The notes beneath the pieces are model-generated. The model was not told where the DNA came from. It searched no databases and worked only from the letters and a program-made list of their open reading frames with translations. DNA of 64,000 nucleotides, from contig CBDATU010000011.1 in assembly GCA_965199865.1 (NCBI GenBank), positions 682,001 to 746,000 of the forward strand. The letters are read 5' to 3'. This DNA comes from JAPOUP01 sp965199865. Its GTDB lineage: Bacteria > Pseudomonadota > Alphaproteobacteria > Rhodobacterales > Rhodobacteraceae. This document shows positions 62,850-64,000 of this stretch, piece by piece. A program made the translations under genes and the position numbers. Positions within the stretch are counted from its first letter, which is position 1. Every line of letters begins with the position of its first letter.

Positions 62850-64000
62850 TTAGTTGATTTCGTCCCGAATTTCTTCAGCGAGCTCAGCCAGACGTTCTTC
62901 CACATCTGCACCACCGACCATGTCCTGCATGGCGACTGCCCAAGCATTCATCGCTGTGCCGAACCCGTAGCGCGGTGTGAACAGGAGAGACGTTTTCTCC
63001 TGAACGGTGTTGAACGTTTCGTAGAAGTTGTTGAACTCAGGCTGGTTTGCGTAGTCGATCCATTCCTGCGATGCCCAAGCAGATGCCCGCGGCGGGTTCA
63101 CAAGCTTCCCGTCTGTCGCGCCACGCACATTCATCTCTTTGGAGGTCGCCCACTGCATGAAGTACCAAGCGGCACCCTGTTTTTCGGACGCAGCATTGAT
63201 GGCAAGCGACCAGATCCAGATGTTCGACGCGAACTCATCGTTGTCGGGAGCGGTCAGCGGGGGAGCGAAGGCAATTTTGCCCGAGGCATCCGAGGCACCC
63301 TCGATGTTGTTCCAAAAGCCGAACATGTTGGCGTCAACCGCCATGGCCGTCGTACCAGTCGAAAGACCGTCGACAACCTGATACCAGTTGTCGTTGGCCC
63401 AGCTGTCTGGCGCGCACGCTTGGATCATTGCCACATAGTCTTTGTGGAACCGGATTGACTCTGGTCCGTCCAATGGCGTGTCAATGTCGTCACCAGAACC
63501 CACGAAGTCGCTAACGCCATAGGACTGTGCAATCGAAATCGGTGCGGTGTGGATTGACGACCAGAAGCGAACGCCCCGGACCGCCATTGGCGTGATGCTG
63601 GGATCCGCAGCAGTGATCTTTTCGCATGCAGCCGTCAGCTCGGGAAGCGTGCTAGGAGGCTCAACACCCAGACGTTCAAGGATGTCCGTGCGATACATAA
63701 GCTGCATGTTTTCAAATGCATGGGGGATGCCCCAGACTTCGCCATCCGGCGTATCGATGATCTTTTCCTCTTCGACGTCCCAGGTCCATGCCCGAGTCAG
63801 AGCCGGGAAGAAATCACCGTAGTCATAATCCGGATTTGTCATGCTTGGGTCTTCGATAAGACTACGCAGCGGCACAAGTTGTCCGGCAGGCGTCACGTCC
63901 CAGGCAGGCTGAATACCGGTGCCAACAACATCCCAGTCAGGCGAGCCTGTTGAAAGCTGGATGTTCAGTTTGCCCCAATAAGTATCGTCCGGATAAAGCT
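62850..64000 (-). CDS. Extracellular solute-binding protein, sugar ABC importer (5' end cut)
   Basis: The frame runs without stop from 62850 to the window edge, about 383 codons, and lacks its signal peptide, which lies beyond 64000. GEVWGIPHAFENMQLMYRTD and MNAWAVAMQDMVGGADVEER are typical of SBP family 1 sugar-binding proteins, and DDTYWGKLNIQLSTGSPDWD is the upstream part inside the window. It captures the sugar in the periplasm and passes it to the MalF/MalG-type permeases. First gene of the operon in this window. Confidence 0.92.
   Translation of the reverse strand, partial: LYPDDTYWGKLNIQLSTGSPDWDVVGTGIQPAWDVTPAGQLVPLRSLIEDPSMTNPDYDYGDFFPALTRAWTWDVEEEKIIDTPDGEVWGIPHAFENMQLMYRTDILERLGVEPPSTLPELTAACEKITAADPSITPMAVRGVRFWSSIHTAPISIAQSYGVSDFVGSGDDIDTPLDGPESIRFHKDYVAMIQACAPDSWANDNWYQVVDGLSTGTTAMAVDANMFGFWNNIEGASDASGKIAFAPPLTAPDNDEFASNIWIWSLAINAASEKQGAAWYFMQWATSKEMNVRGATDGKLVNPPRASAWASQEWIDYANQPEFNNFYETFNTVQEKTSLLFTPRYGFGTAMNAWAVAMQDMVGGADVEERLAELAEEIRDEIN

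Overview
The window looks like the chromosome of an alphaproteobacterium, probably Rhodobacterales-like, of moderately high GC. The pointers are a GcrA cell-cycle regulator, a two-subunit indolepyruvate oxidoreductase whose beta subunit carries the long proteobacterial C-terminal extension, a DUF1640 coiled-coil protein, and the general gene style. No rRNA, tRNA or CRISPR array was seen. The housekeeping genes are tightly packed, with many ATGA overlaps. Long stretches between them are eroded: pseudogenes with in-frame stops and frameshifts, IS remnants, palindromic repeats and duplicated fragments.

Layout. 1-112 is the 5' end of nuoA, and 480-1856 encodes a pentapeptide-repeat membrane protein. 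2.0-12.3 kb is an accessory island. It holds a decayed AbrB/PIN toxin-antitoxin module fused to a second gene pair (DUF1828/DUF1829 type), a broken VasI-like gene, a TM2 protein, a three-gene P-loop NTPase/membrane system (6634-9691) whose membrane subunit is broken, small coiled-coil membrane proteins, a cluster of perfect inverted repeats (10435-10818), and a degraded duplicate of the 3' end and downstream flank of iorB. 12.3-25.8 kb is a two-armed catabolic and transport locus. One arm encodes IorAB, a FAD oxidoreductase and a cyclase-family hydrolase. The divergent arm encodes a second FAD oxidoreductase and a complete Dpp/Opp-type ABC importer. 25.8-28.2 kb is mostly debris, including an IS1634-type transposase remnant.

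28.2-35.0 kb carries 5-formyltetrahydrofolate cyclo-ligase, MgtE, two convergent purine deaminases (guanine and 8-oxoguanine type), a HisN-like phosphatase and a Bax-inhibitor-1 protein. 35.4-42.2 kb is a minus-strand catabolic cluster: a mutarotase-lactonase fusion, an aldo/keto reductase, a fatty acid desaturase, an enolase-superfamily enzyme, a cytochrome P450 and the stump of an ABC ATPase. A complete IS1380-family element with 17-bp inverted repeats and a CTAA target duplication lies next to it.

45.2-50.5 kb carries gnd, argF, a GNAT acetyltransferase, argD and gcrA. 51.9-55.5 kb is a ZrgA-type zinc operon: a histidine-rich periplasmic protein with eleven exact-length 33-bp repeats, an ABC ATPase, an FtsX/MacB-like permease and a DUF3299 protein. 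An IS630-family element follows. From 57.4 kb to the end lies a polycistronic sugar or polyol uptake and catabolism operon (MalEFGK-type importer, ribokinase-like kinase, SDR dehydrogenase, NagD-like phosphatase); its binding-protein gene runs off the window.
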